Source of the DNA: Clostridiales bacterium
GTDB taxonomy: Bacteria; Bacillota; Clostridia; Oscillospirales; Oscillospiraceae
Direction: 5' to 3'
NCBI GenBank assembly: GCA_004556965.1
Contig: SFFE01000001.1
Coordinates: forward strand, 1 to 64,000
Length of the DNA stretch: 64,000 bases
Below the pieces are notes generated by a model that worked only from the letters and a program-made list of their open reading frames with translations, ran no database searches and was not told the origin of the DNA. Each line of letters begins with the position of its first letter. Within the stretch, counting starts at the first letter, position 1. Below are positions 23,338 to 31,467 of the stretch, one piece after another. Both the position numbers and the translations under genes were made by a program.

Positions 23338-23754
23338 ATGCGAGGAACGTATCAGACCCGGCAGCGCCGGGCGGTGCTGGAATTTCTGGCGCAGCACGCG
23401 GAGCGGCAGTTCACGGTGGACGAGCTGCTCGCCGCCATGGGGGCGGCCGCCCCGGGGCGCAGCACGGCCTATCGCCTGCTCGACCGGCTGGCGGAGGAGG
23501 GCGCGGTGCGCCGTTTTCTGCCGGAGGGCACGCACACCGCCGCCTATCAGGCAACGGCGACGGGGCATTGCGACGCGCACCTGCATCTCAAATGCGTGAC
23601 CTGCGGCAAGCTGATCCATCTGGACGAAACGATCTCCGACGCGGTGCAGGGCGACCTGCTGCGCCGCGCGGGCTTTGCGGTGGACGACAGCCGCACGACC
23701 ATCTTCGGCACGTGCGCTGACTGCCAGACCGGGAAAGGAGACCGCCATGCGTAA
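23338..23754 (+). CDS. Fur-family metal regulator, probably Zur
   Basis: The 138-aa product has an N-terminal winged helix (RSTAYRLLDRLAEEGAVRRF) and the Fur metal sites: HCDAHLHLKCVTCGKLIHLD with C86/C89, and C126/C129 in GTCADC for the structural zinc. It is encoded first in an operon with znuA, znuC and znuB, and overlaps znuA by eight bases. That points to a zinc-responsive repressor of zinc uptake. Specificity for Zn over Fe or Mn is inferred from the neighbours. Confidence 0.9.
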   Translation: MRGTYQTRQRRAVLEFLAQHAERQFTVDELLAAMGAAAPGRSTAYRLLDRLAEEGAVRRFLPEGTHTAAYQATATGHCDAHLHLKCVTCGKLIHLDETISDAVQGDLLRRAGFAVDDSRTTIFGTCADCQTGKGDRHA

Positions 23755-24706
23755 GGGAATCAGCCTGTTGCTTTGCGCGCTGCTGCTGCTCGGCGTGCTC
23801 TCCGGCTGCGCGCAGCAGAGCATCGACCCGGACGACGGTAAGCTGCATATTGTGACGACCATCTTCGCGCCCTATGATTTCGCGCGTGAAATCGGCGGGG
23901 AGGACGTTTCCGTCACGATGCTCTTAAAGCCCGGCAGCGAGGTGCACTCCTACGAGCCGTCGCCCAAGGACATCATCGCCATCCGCAACGCGGACGTGTT
24001 CGTCTACGTCGGCGGCGAGTCCGATGTATGGGTGCGCGACGTGCTCGCAGGCGTGGACAACCCCGATCTGCGCGTCGTCACGCTCATGGACTGCGTGCAG
24101 GCGCTGGAGGAGGAGACCGTCGAGGGCATGCAGGGCGAGGAAGACCATGACCATGACCACGACCACGGGGAAGAGACGGAGTACGATGAGCACGTCTGGA
24201 CCTCGCCGAAAAACGCGGCGCTGATCTGCGAAAAGCTCGCCGATGCTTTCGCCGCCGCGGACCCCGCGCACGCGGAGACGTATGCGCAGCGGTGTGGGGA
24301 CTATGTGGAGCAATTGGACGCTTTGGACGCGGAATTTCGGAATGTTGTGGAGAGCTCTGCCCGAAAAACCGTCATTTTTGCGGACCGGTTCCCATTGCGC
24401 TACTTTGCCGACGCCTATGGTCTGACATATTTTGCGGCCTATCCCGGCTGCGCGGATGCGGCGGAGCCGTCGGCGGCGACGGTCGCGTTTTTGATCGACA
24501 AGGTGCGCACGGAGCGCATCCCGGTCGTGTTCTGCATCGAGCTGTCGAACCAGAAGCTCGCGGACACGGTCTGCGAGGCGACGGGCGCGAAGAAGCTGCA
24601 ATTTTCAAGCTGCCACAATGTGACGGCAGCGGAATTCGAGGACGGCGCGACGTATCTGAGCATCATGCGGCAGAACGCTGCCGCCTTGCGGGAGGCATTG
24701 AACTGA
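23747..24706 (+). CDS. znuA: Zinc-binding lipoprotein of an ABC importer
   Basis: The 319-aa cluster A-I binding protein starts MRKGISLLLCALLLLGVLSG with lipobox LSGC, then VTTIFAPYDFAREIGG and GSEVHSYEPSPKDI containing the first metal His. A His/Asp/Glu-rich loop EEDHDHDHDHGEE precedes DEHVWTSPKNA with the second His. Such His-rich loops are typical of ZnuA and rare in Mn-binding PsaA/MntC. The start overlaps the fur gene and follows GGGAAAGGAG. Confidence 0.92.
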   Translation: MRKGISLLLCALLLLGVLSGCAQQSIDPDDGKLHIVTTIFAPYDFAREIGGEDVSVTMLLKPGSEVHSYEPSPKDIIAIRNADVFVYVGGESDVWVRDVLAGVDNPDLRVVTLMDCVQALEEETVEGMQGEEDHDHDHDHGEETEYDEHVWTSPKNAALICEKLADAFAAADPAHAETYAQRCGDYVEQLDALDAEFRNVVESSARKTVIFADRFPLRYFADAYGLTYFAAYPGCADAAEPSAATVAFLIDKVRTERIPVVFCIELSNQKLADTVCEATGAKKLQFSSCHNVTAAEFEDGATYLSIMRQNAAALREALN

Positions 24707-25414
24707 ATGGCGCTGATCACATGCAAAGACGTCTGCCTCGGCTACGACGGGCAGGCCGTATTACAGGACGTGAATTTTGAGGTCTGCCGCGGCGATCTGC
24801 TGTGCATCGTCGGGGAAAACGGCAGCGGCAAATCCACGCTCATCAAGGGGCTGCTGGGGCTGAAAGCGCCGCTGAGCGGCTCGATCACGCTCGGCGACGG
24901 GCTGAAGCATACGGAGATCGGCTACCTACCGCAGCAGACGGAGCTGCAGCGCGATTTTCCCGCGAGCGTGATGGAGGTCGGGCTCTCCGGGCGGCTGAAC
25001 GGGATGCACGGCCGACCGTTTTATTCCAAAGCGGACCGCGCCGCTGCGCTGGAAAATCTGGAGCGCATGGGCGTTGAGGACTTGAAAAACCAGAGCTATC
25101 AGGCGCTCTCCGGCGGCCAGCAGCAGCGCGTGCTGCTCGCGCGCGCCCTGTGCGCCACGAAGAAGCTGCTGCTGCTCGACGAGCCGGTCACCGGGCTGGA
25201 CCCCGTGGCGACGGGGGAGCTGTACAACCTCATCAAGCTCATCAACCTCTGCAACAATATCACCGTCATCATGGTCACGCACGACATCGAGGCCGCGCTG
25301 CGCTATTCCACGAAGGTGCTGCATCTCGGCAAAACGCAGCTCTTTTTCGGCGCGACAGAGGCTTATAAGAAGAGCGACCCCGCGCGGCGGTTTCTGGGAG
25401 GGCGGAAGCTATGA
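24707..25414 (+). CDS. znuC: Zinc ABC importer ATPase
   Basis: The 235-aa ATPase has Walker A GENGSGKST, Q-loop YLPQQTELQRDF, signature LSGGQQQRV, Walker B LLLLDEPVTGLD and the H-loop MVTHDIEA. It starts directly at the end of znuA and overlaps znuB by four bases, so the three importer genes are tightly coupled. Confidence 0.93.
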   Translation: MALITCKDVCLGYDGQAVLQDVNFEVCRGDLLCIVGENGSGKSTLIKGLLGLKAPLSGSITLGDGLKHTEIGYLPQQTELQRDFPASVMEVGLSGRLNGMHGRPFYSKADRAAALENLERMGVEDLKNQSYQALSGGQQQRVLLARALCATKKLLLLDEPVTGLDPVATGELYNLIKLINLCNNITVIMVTHDIEAALRYSTKVLHLGKTQLFFGATEAYKKSDPARRFLGGRKL

Positions 25415-26232
25415 TCTCGATCTTAAAAGAAATGCTGTCCTACCCGTTTCTGGTGCGCGCGCTGGTGGTGGGCGTGCTGGTGTCGCTGTGTGCGGCGCTG
25501 CTGGGCGTGTCGCTCGTGCTCAAGCGCTATTCCATGATCGGCGACGGGCTGTCGCACGTGGGCTTCGGCGCGCTGGCCATCGCCACGGCGCTGAATCTCG
25601 CGCCGCTGGCCGTGGCGATCCCGGTGGTGGTGCTCGCGGCGTTTTTGCTGCTGCGCCTGTCGCAAAGCGGTAAGCTCAAGGGCGACGCGGCAATTGCGCT
25701 GCTCTCCAGCAGCGCGCTCGCCATCGGTGTGATGACCGTCTCGCTCACGAGCGGCATGAACACGGACGTGAACAATTATATGTTTGGCAGCATCCTCTCG
25801 CTGAGCGAAGCGGATATGCGCCTGAGCATTGTGGTGTCCATCGCGGTGCTGGCGCTGTTCGTGCTGTGCTACCCGCGCATCTTCGCGGTTACGTTCGACG
25901 AGACGTTTTCCAAGGCCACCGGCGTCAAGACCGAGGCGTATAATATGCTCATCGCCCTGCTCACAGCGCTCACCATCGTGCTCGGCATGCGCATGATGGG
26001 CGCGCTGCTCATTTCCAGCCTCGTCATTTTCCCGGCGCTCACGGCCATGCGCGTGTGCCGCACGTTCCGGTCCGTCACCGTGTGCGCGGCAGTGGTGTCG
26101 GTCGTGTGCTTCCTGCTCGGTATGGTGCTGTCGTATGCGTTTGAAACGCCGTCAGGCGCGAGCGTCGTGGTGGTCGATCTGCTGGTGTTCCTCGTGTTCT
26201 GTGCCGTCGGGCGCGTCAGACGCGCGGCGTGA
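25411..26232 (+). CDS. znuB: Zinc ABC importer permease
   Basis: The 273-aa ABC-3 family permease has eight or nine spans. It carries the marks KRYSMIGDGLSHVGFGALA near residues 38-56, and FDETFSKATGVKTEAYNM followed by GMRMMGALLISSLVIFPALT. It imports zinc together with the ATPase and binding protein before it. Its last 17 bases overlap the convergent DUF6809 gene. Confidence 0.93.
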   Translation: MISILKEMLSYPFLVRALVVGVLVSLCAALLGVSLVLKRYSMIGDGLSHVGFGALAIATALNLAPLAVAIPVVVLAAFLLLRLSQSGKLKGDAAIALLSSSALAIGVMTVSLTSGMNTDVNNYMFGSILSLSEADMRLSIVVSIAVLALFVLCYPRIFAVTFDETFSKATGVKTEAYNMLIALLTALTIVLGMRMMGALLISSLVIFPALTAMRVCRTFRSVTVCAAVVSVVCFLLGMVLSYAFETPSGASVVVVDLLVFLVFCAVGRVRRAA

Positions 26233-26509
26233 GGTTGCCGCACGCCTGCACGGCCAGCTTCGCGCCGACCTGCAGGCCGATCTCCATGTATACGTCCTGA
26301 CAGGCCGCGCCATATGCGCAGACGAGATTGGAAAGCTCGTCCTCATCTTCAGGCAGGCGCGCCTGCAGCCGGCCGATGACGTGCCGCAGGGCGGCTTCCT
26401 CGCGCTCGCGGTAGGAGCGCGTGTCCAACTCGCGCTCCGCGCCGTACAGCAGAAAGGAGCAGATCTGCTGCAGCTCTGCCCGTGCAAAGATTTGTTCGAT
26501 GTAGTCCAT
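26216..26509 (-). CDS. DUF6809-like small helical protein
   Basis: The 97-aa product starts MDYIEQIFARAELQQICSFL and is rich in Glu/Arg helices (REREEAALRHVIGRLQARLP). I recognise the MDYIEQIFxRAxLQQI start from a family of small proteins found mainly in gut Clostridia; no function is known. It is convergent with znuB and overlaps its end. The GTAGTAATT motifs begin 40 bases upstream of it, so it might be co-regulated with the XRE gene. Confidence 0.75.
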   Translation of the reverse strand: MDYIEQIFARAELQQICSFLLYGAERELDTRSYREREEAALRHVIGRLQARLPEDEDELSNLVCAYGAACQDVYMEIGLQVGAKLAVQACGNLTPRV

Positions 26510-26548
26510 AAAAATTTACACCCCATAACGCTCGTTTGCTGTTGTTGC

Positions 26549-26770
26549 AATTACTTCATGTTTACGGTATACTTGAGCTGCGAAACAGAAGTACACAAGA
26601 AACATGTAGTAATGTTCCGAAAATTGCTCTCGATTTAGTAGTAATTTATATGAATTATACTTCGTATTTTGTAGTAATTCAAGGGGAAAAGCTATCATTT
26701 CTTGTGTAGATGCCTGTTTTTGGAGGTGTGCACAAAAATATGTACGAAATTTTTGCAAAATTACTACAAG
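26549..26770. promoter_or_regulatory. Cluster of five GTAGTAATT-like operator motifs
   Basis: Direct copies stand at 26605-26614 (TGTAGTAATG), 26637-26646 (AGTAGTAATT) and 26669-26680 (TTGTAGTAATTC). Inverted copies stand at 26549-26557 (AATTACTTC) and 26759-26770 (AATTACTACAAG), the last inside the XRE gene. The three direct copies are 32 bases apart, three helical turns. One overlaps the -35 box of the XRE promoter. The pattern fits cooperative autoregulation. Confidence 0.55.
26669..26698 (+). promoter_or_regulatory. Promoter for the first XRE gene
   Basis: TTGTAG and TATCAT separated by 18 bases, about 42 bases before the start codon. A GTAGTAATT motif covers the -35 box. Confidence 0.55.
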
Positions 26771-27081
26771 AACGGGGAATCACGGCGTATCGCGTCTCAA
26801 TGGACACCGGTGTTCCGCAGTCAACTTTAAGCGGCTGGAAACAGGGATTGAGCAGACCAAAGTATGAGAGTATGCGAAAAATTGCGGATTATTTTGGCGT
26901 GACGGTGGCTTACTTGGCGGGTGAAGAAGACGAGACGCCGTCAGAGCTTCGAGTGGAAGCGGGTAAGGGCTTGAGACGCGTTACGCAAAAGGATTTGGAT
27001 CATTTGGCGGCATACTATGCGGCGGATGATGCAACGCGAGCGGCCATTGACTTGCTTTTGGAGAAGTTCAAGCAAACGTGA
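26740..27081 (+). CDS. XRE-family HTH regulator
   Basis: The 113-aa product has an N-terminal lambda-repressor-like HTH (LLQERGITAYRVSMDTGVPQ, STLSGWKQGLSRPKYESMRK, IADYFGVTVAYLAGEED) and a short helical tail. The start is ATG at MYEIFAK, 11 bases after GGAGGTG; an in-frame GTG upstream sits too close to that site. The surrounding motif cluster suggests it represses itself. Confidence 0.85.
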   Translation: MYEIFAKLLQERGITAYRVSMDTGVPQSTLSGWKQGLSRPKYESMRKIADYFGVTVAYLAGEEDETPSELRVEAGKGLRRVTQKDLDHLAAYYAADDATRAAIDLLLEKFKQT

Positions 27082-27139
27082 TCGAGAGATGTCCCAATTC
27101 TCTTAGGGGCGCGCAAAACGATGACTCGGAGGGCGAACT

Positions 27140-27355
27140 ATGGGAACCATGGCGAAAAAAATCAATCTGCTTTTAATAGAAGTGGGCATGACGAAGCAAG
27201 AGCTTGCCCGTCGCTTGGGGACGACGCCGTCTAATCTTTCGGGAAAATTAAAGAGAGACAATTTTTCCGAAGCGGAATTACAAGAAATTGCAGGTGCCTG
27301 TGGCGCAGCGTTTGAGGGCACCTTTGTGATTGCCGACACCGGCAAGCAAATCTGA
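27140..27355 (+). CDS. Small Cro/XRE-type HTH protein
   Basis: A 71-aa protein that is almost only an HTH: MAKKINLLLIEVGMTKQELA, RRLGTTPSNLSGKLKRDNFS, ending TFVIADTGKQI. GGAGGG lies eight bases before the ATG. It follows the first XRE gene by 58 bases on the same strand. The tail resembles phage Cro-like regulators. It may be left over from a mobile element, but no other phage gene is nearby. Confidence 0.8.
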   Translation: MGTMAKKINLLLIEVGMTKQELARRLGTTPSNLSGKLKRDNFSEAELQEIAGACGAAFEGTFVIADTGKQI

Positions 27356-27402
27356 ACCGTGGGGCGTGTGAACCCGGTCTTAGAACCCACAACCGAAAAC
27401 AA

Positions 27403-27452
27403 CAGACCCCTTGACGCAGACCGTCTTACCGGCCCGCGTCAAGGGGTCTTCT
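27403..27452. terminator. Terminator between the XRE gene and pepF
   Basis: AGACCCCTTGACGC pairs with GCGTCAAGGGGTCT (14 bp) around a 19-base loop, followed by TCTT on the plus strand and GTTTTC on the minus strand. It can serve both convergent genes. Confidence 0.85.
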
Positions 27453-27463
27453 TATGCGCTGCG

Positions 27464-29155
27464 TTACACTTCCAGTGCGTGGATGAGCGGCTTCAGCTCT
27501 GCGGCCAGGGTCTTCAGCGCGCCCGGCTCGAACGGGGAGCGGAAGCCCGCCTCCTGCAGCAGCTCGGTCCACACCTTCTCGCCGCCCTGCTTCGACAGGC
27601 GCAGGTACCGCGCGAACGCGTCGTCATAGTCCGTGCGCGAGGCGAGCAGGAACTGGAACGCCGCCGTCTGTGCCAGACAGTAGTCGATGTAGTAAAACGG
27701 GGTCTCGTAAATGTGCATCTGATACTGCCAGCGCGTGCCCTGCGCCAGATAGGGAATGCCGTCCAGATGGATGTGCGGGCGGAACTGCCGCTCCAGCGAG
27801 AGCCAGAGCGCGTTGCGCTCTGCCGGCGTCATGTCCGGCTGTTCGTAGACCCGGTGCTGGAACGCGTCCACCATCGTGCCGTAGGGCAGGAAGGACAGCG
27901 CGTCCAGCGCGTGCTGGAAACGGTATTTGTCCGCGTCGTTCCCGTGGGGGAAGAATTTGTCCAGATACGGCCACGCAAAAAACTCCATGCTCATGGAGTG
28001 CGTCTCGGCGGTCTCCATGCCGCCGCAGCCCAGCTCCAGCGCGAAGCGGTTGTCCGCGATGAGGTAGCTGTTGAGCGCGTGCCCCGCCTCGTGCGTCACC
28101 ACGTCCACGTCGCCGGAGGTGCCGTTGAAGTTCGCGAGGATGAACGGCTGCCGGTACTTCACAAACTCCGTGCAGTAGCCGCCGCCCCACTTGTTCTTGC
28201 GCGCGTCCACGTCGAACGCCTCATTTTCGAGCATCATGTCGATGAACGCGCCGGTCTCCCTGCCCATGGCGTGGTACATTTCGCGCGCCGCGGCGAAGAT
28301 TTCGTCCTTGCCGCACGGCACGGGCGCGCCGCCGGGCGTAAAATACTCGTTGTCGTAGAGCATGAACGTGTCGATGCCGAGACGCCTGGCGTTTTCCAGT
28401 CGCAGCTCGGACACGACCGGGACGATGTCGCACAGGATGTTTTCCCGGAACGCGCGCACGTCGGCTTCGCCATAGCAGAGCCGCCCCATGCGGTAGTAGC
28501 CCAGCTCCACGAAATTGCGGTAGCCCAGCTTCTTCGCCATCCGGTCGCGCACGTGCACGAGCCGGTCGAAGATTGTGTCGAGCTGCTCCGCATACTGCGC
28601 CAGCGTGCTTCCGAGCGCCTCGTAGCATTCGCGGCGCGTGGTGCGGTCCTCGGACTTCGCATATTTCATCAGCATAGGACGCGGCAGCATTTCGCCCCGG
28701 AACGGGAACTCCATCCCCGCCATGAGCTGCGAGTATTCGCTCACAAGTTTGTTTTCCTCCACCATGTCGTCGATGATCTCCGGCGACATGCTCTTGCGCT
28801 GCAGCTCCATGCTCCGCAGCAGCAGCGGCGAGAGCACCTGCTCCAGCTCTGCGCGGAAGGGGGAGTCGAGCAGAGCGCTGGCGTACTGCAGGTCATAGTT
28901 CTGCACCACGGGGCCGATCTCGTCGTAGTAGTCCTTCTCCGCGAGGTAGAAGGGGTCGGCGGTGTTGATCGTGTAGCGCATGTAGGCGAGACTGTTCGCC
29001 GTGGAAAACTCCGTCATCAGCTTCAGATACGCCTCCCGCGCGGCGAGCACCGCGTCTACGCTCTGCGCGTTGCGCACTTGCGTGATGATCTCCTTCGCCG
29101 CCGCGCCGATCTCCTCGGCCGTCACGCGGCGGTATTCCAGTTCCGATACTTTCAT
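27464..29155 (-). CDS. pepF: Oligoendopeptidase F-like M3 metallopeptidase
   Basis: The 563-aa cytosolic peptidase of family M3 has the zinc motif HEAGH (H355, E356, H359) within DVVTHEAGHALNSY, preceded by RKNKWGGGYCTEF and ILANFNGTSGD, as in oligoendopeptidase F relatives that degrade peptides of 7-17 residues. The start MKVSELEY follows AAAGGAGACGCC. Length is normal. Confidence 0.93.
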   Translation of the reverse strand: MKVSELEYRRVTAEEIGAAAKEIITQVRNAQSVDAVLAAREAYLKLMTEFSTANSLAYMRYTINTADPFYLAEKDYYDEIGPVVQNYDLQYASALLDSPFRAELEQVLSPLLLRSMELQRKSMSPEIIDDMVEENKLVSEYSQLMAGMEFPFRGEMLPRPMLMKYAKSEDRTTRRECYEALGSTLAQYAEQLDTIFDRLVHVRDRMAKKLGYRNFVELGYYRMGRLCYGEADVRAFRENILCDIVPVVSELRLENARRLGIDTFMLYDNEYFTPGGAPVPCGKDEIFAAAREMYHAMGRETGAFIDMMLENEAFDVDARKNKWGGGYCTEFVKYRQPFILANFNGTSGDVDVVTHEAGHALNSYLIADNRFALELGCGGMETAETHSMSMEFFAWPYLDKFFPHGNDADKYRFQHALDALSFLPYGTMVDAFQHRVYEQPDMTPAERNALWLSLERQFRPHIHLDGIPYLAQGTRWQYQMHIYETPFYYIDYCLAQTAAFQFLLASRTDYDDAFARYLRLSKQGGEKVWTELLQEAGFRSPFEPGALKTLAAELKPLIHALEV

Positions 29156-29189
29156 GGCGTCTCCTTTCAGACACGGTGAGATATTCTGA

Positions 29190-30062
29190 TTATAGCACCG
29201 GCAGCCGCTTTCTGGCAAACTCCAGAAACCGCTTCGCGGCGGGCGAAATGTCGTCGCTGCGCGGCGCGGCGATGCCGATGTCCACGTACTGCGGCGGGTC
29301 CACCGGCAGCACGGCGATGCCGGACGTGTCCCACTCGCGCGAGACGAGGGCGTTGCTGAGACTCACGCCCAGCCCGGCCTCCACCAGCGCGTAGGTGGCG
29401 TGGGTGTCGATGGTGGTGTGGCGCATGTTCGGCGTGATGCCGTTTTGGGCGAAGGCGCGCTCATTGTCGGTGTCCTGCGCGGGGAAGGTCTCGATGTACG
29501 GCTCCGTTTCGAACGCGCGCAGCGGGAATGTCGGTTCGTTCGCGCGCGGATGGTTCCTGGGCAGCCACGCGACCAGCGGATCGTGCCACAGCGGCAGCCA
29601 TTCAAAGTTCCCCTCCCGGTGGCTGACAATGCAGAAATCCGCCCGGTGCTCCGCGAGCGCGGTGTACAGATATGTGCTGCTGCCCTGCAGCACGCGCACC
29701 TCAATGCCCGGGTGCGCTGCGCTGAACTGCGCGATCGTCTGCGAGAGCCAGTCGTAGCAGGCGCTGTATGCGCTGCCGACGGTGATGACGCCGGTCTCCA
29801 GCCCGCGCAGCGCCGCCGCGTGCTGGTCGTACAGCGCGCCCCAGTGCGCCAGCTCCCGGATGACGGGCAGCATTTGCTCGCACTCCGCCGTAGGCTCCAC
29901 GCCGGAGCGGCTGCGTACGAGCAGCGGAAAGCCGGTCTCCTGCTCCAGCGCCGCCATCATGCGGCTGACGCCGGACGGCGTATAGCCAAGCTGCTCCGCC
30001 GCCGCGGACAGGCTCCCCGTCTCGATCGTGCACAGCAGCACCCTGCATTTTTCGGTGTCCAT
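29190..30062 (-). CDS. LysR-family transcriptional regulator
   Basis: The 290-aa product has an N-terminal HTH (TGSLSAAAEQLGYTPSGVSR, MMAALEQETGFPLL) and a substrate-binding-like effector domain. It is divergent from an EamA transporter gene. A 15-bp palindrome of LysR type lies between them, so it most likely controls the transporter in response to an unknown effector. Confidence 0.92.
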   Translation of the reverse strand: MDTEKCRVLLCTIETGSLSAAAEQLGYTPSGVSRMMAALEQETGFPLLVRSRSGVEPTAECEQMLPVIRELAHWGALYDQHAAALRGLETGVITVGSAYSACYDWLSQTIAQFSAAHPGIEVRVLQGSSTYLYTALAEHRADFCIVSHREGNFEWLPLWHDPLVAWLPRNHPRANEPTFPLRAFETEPYIETFPAQDTDNERAFAQNGITPNMRHTTIDTHATYALVEAGLGVSLSNALVSREWDTSGIAVLPVDPPQYVDIGIAAPRSDDISPAAKRFLEFARKRLPVL

Positions 30063-30115
30063 GGTGCGGCTCCTTTCTTTGCGATTTCCGCAAAGTAGAT
30101 TTGAAAAATCGTCGC

Positions 30116-30144
30116 TTTACTCAAAGATATACCAGCGGTATACT
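30116..30144 (+). promoter_or_regulatory. Promoter for the EamA transporter
   Basis: TTTACT and TATACT with a 17-base spacer, about 32 bases before the start codon. The LysR-type palindrome overlaps its -10 box. Confidence 0.5.
30128..30142. promoter_or_regulatory. LysR-type palindrome (T-N11-A)
   Basis: TATACC-AGC-GGTATA, perfect arms, matching the LysR T-N11-A consensus, in the divergent intergenic region. Confidence 0.6.
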
Positions 30145-30175
30145 CCAGTCAAGAGCAAAGACTGGAGGGAACACC

Positions 30176-31111
30176 ATGAAATCCGGAACGTTGACGCGAA
30201 GAAATGCGGAGATCCTGCTGGCGGCGGTCATCCTTGCGCGCAGCACATCCTTTGTGCTCTCGAAGATCGGCTTGCAGGGGATGGGGAAATTCACCCTGCT
30301 CGGCCTCCGGTTTTTGATTGCGTTCGTGTTTCTGGCGCTCCTTTTCCCCAGACATTTGCAGCATATGAACCGCCGCACGTTTCTCGGCGGGCTTGGACTC
30401 GGCGTGATGTTTTTTCTCGTCATGACGGCGGAGCTTTCCGCGCTGGAGACGGTCGCATCGTCCACCGCGTCGTTTTTGGAGAACACGGCCATCGTGCTTG
30501 TGCCGCTGCTCGAGGCGGCGCTCTGCCGGAAGCTGCCGACGAGACAGGCGCTGTGCAGCGCGGCGGTATCCCTCGCGGGCGTCGGGCTGCTGACGTCAGG
30601 CGGCGGCTTTACCGTGGCGCCCGGCGAGCTGTACTGTGTCGCGGCGGCGGTGGTCTATGCTGCGGCCATCCTCTTTGCCGACCGCCTGACGCACAGCGGC
30701 GCCGATCCGCTGGGTGCGGGAATCGTGCAGGTCGGCTGCATCGGGCTGTTTTCCATGGCGGCGGCGTTCGTGTTCGAAACGCCGCAGCTGCCGTCAAGCG
30801 GCGGCACGTGGGCGGTGGTGCTCACGCTGGCGCTGGTATGCAGCGGCTTCGGCTTTGCGCTGCAGCCGGTCGCGCAGAGCGGCACCACGGCTGAGCGCGC
30901 CGGGATGTTCTGTGCGCTCAGCCCGCTGTGCGCGGCTGTGTTGGGCGCGGCTGTGCTGGGCGAGAAGTTCGGCCTGCAGAGTCTGTTCGGCGCGGCGCTG
31001 ATCGTCGGCGGCATCGTCATTTCCCACCTGCAAACGCCCGCGCCGGGGCTCCGGCTGCGGCGGCAGCCGGCGGCGGGCGACGCCGCGGGAAAGCAGCTCT
31101 GTTCCAAATAA
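30176..31111 (+). CDS. EamA/DMT-family transporter
   Basis: The 311-aa protein has ten spans in two EamA repeats (first near residues 12-135, second about 145-285, with LGEKFGLQSLFGAALIVGGI in the last). Members of the drug/metabolite transporter superfamily export amino acids, nucleosides or drugs. The ATG follows TGGAGGGAACACC. The divergent LysR gene is its likely regulator. Confidence 0.9.
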   Translation: MKSGTLTRRNAEILLAAVILARSTSFVLSKIGLQGMGKFTLLGLRFLIAFVFLALLFPRHLQHMNRRTFLGGLGLGVMFFLVMTAELSALETVASSTASFLENTAIVLVPLLEAALCRKLPTRQALCSAAVSLAGVGLLTSGGGFTVAPGELYCVAAAVVYAAAILFADRLTHSGADPLGAGIVQVGCIGLFSMAAAFVFETPQLPSSGGTWAVVLTLALVCSGFGFALQPVAQSGTTAERAGMFCALSPLCAAVLGAAVLGEKFGLQSLFGAALIVGGIVISHLQTPAPGLRLRRQPAAGDAAGKQLCSK

Positions 31112-31164
31112 ATTTGCGCATCCCACCCGAAGCAGTGTTACGATTTTTGAAGGAGGTCATTCTG

Positions 31165-31353
31165 ATGAAACGCATTTGGCTGAACATTCTGGTGCTCCTC
31201 GCATTCCTCGGGGCCGAATTTGCCGCGCTCCATTTCATGGGGATCTGCAATCCGCGGTCAGAATACGGCGCGATCCTCGGCATGACGGCGCTGATCGTCG
31301 GCGCGCTGTATTCCGCACTGCTGGTTTTTGAGATCCGGCGCGCGGAAACCTGA
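31165..31353 (+). CDS. 62-aa two-span membrane protein
   Basis: Starts MKRIWLNILVLLAFLGAEFA with AAGGAGG 9 bases upstream. Two hydrophobic segments (about 5-24 and 35-55) flank a short loop CNPRSEYG. It ends EIRRAET. No family is recognised. It may be co-transcribed with the EamA gene 53 bases upstream. Confidence 0.75.
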   Translation: MKRIWLNILVLLAFLGAEFAALHFMGICNPRSEYGAILGMTALIVGALYSALLVFEIRRAET

Positions 31354-31426
31354 CGGACGCAGCTTCTTCGGCCTCCGCTTTCCCTCCCATGTCCGGGGCG
31401 GCCTTCCACCCGCCCCGGATAATGAA

Positions 31427-31465
31427 AAACAGCAGCCATCGCACACCGTGCGATGGCTGCTGTCA
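31427..31465. terminator. Bidirectional terminator
   Basis: Perfect 16-bp stem ACAGCAGCCATCGCAC / GTGCGATGGCTGCTGT with loop ACC, between the convergent small membrane protein and MATE genes. An A run precedes it on the left (GAAAAA), giving the minus strand a T tail. Confidence 0.85.
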
Positions 31466-31467
31466 CT

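Noticed and set aside
22930..23862. Minus-strand frames of up to 310 codons around the fur start
   Set aside because: Antisense to fur and znuA and passing through the operon terminator and promoter.
24139..24186. GACCATGACCATGACCACGA-like repetition in znuA, considered as a tandem repeat or CRISPR-like unit
   Set aside because: It encodes the His/Asp metal loop typical of ZnuA; the repetition is codon-level only.
26516..26758. An 80-codon minus-strand frame between DUF6809 and the XRE gene
   Set aside because: It lies across the GTAGTAATT array and XRE promoter, has no ribosome site and no family resemblance.
27082..27139. The two XRE genes taken as part of a prophage
   Set aside because: No integrase, structural or lysis gene is nearby, so a prophage call is not supported.
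27359..29179. A 606-codon plus-strand open frame opposite pepF
   Set aside because: It mirrors the peptidase gene on the other strand, has a low-complexity His/Arg/Val composition and no ribosome site. High G+C coding DNA commonly produces such long shadows.
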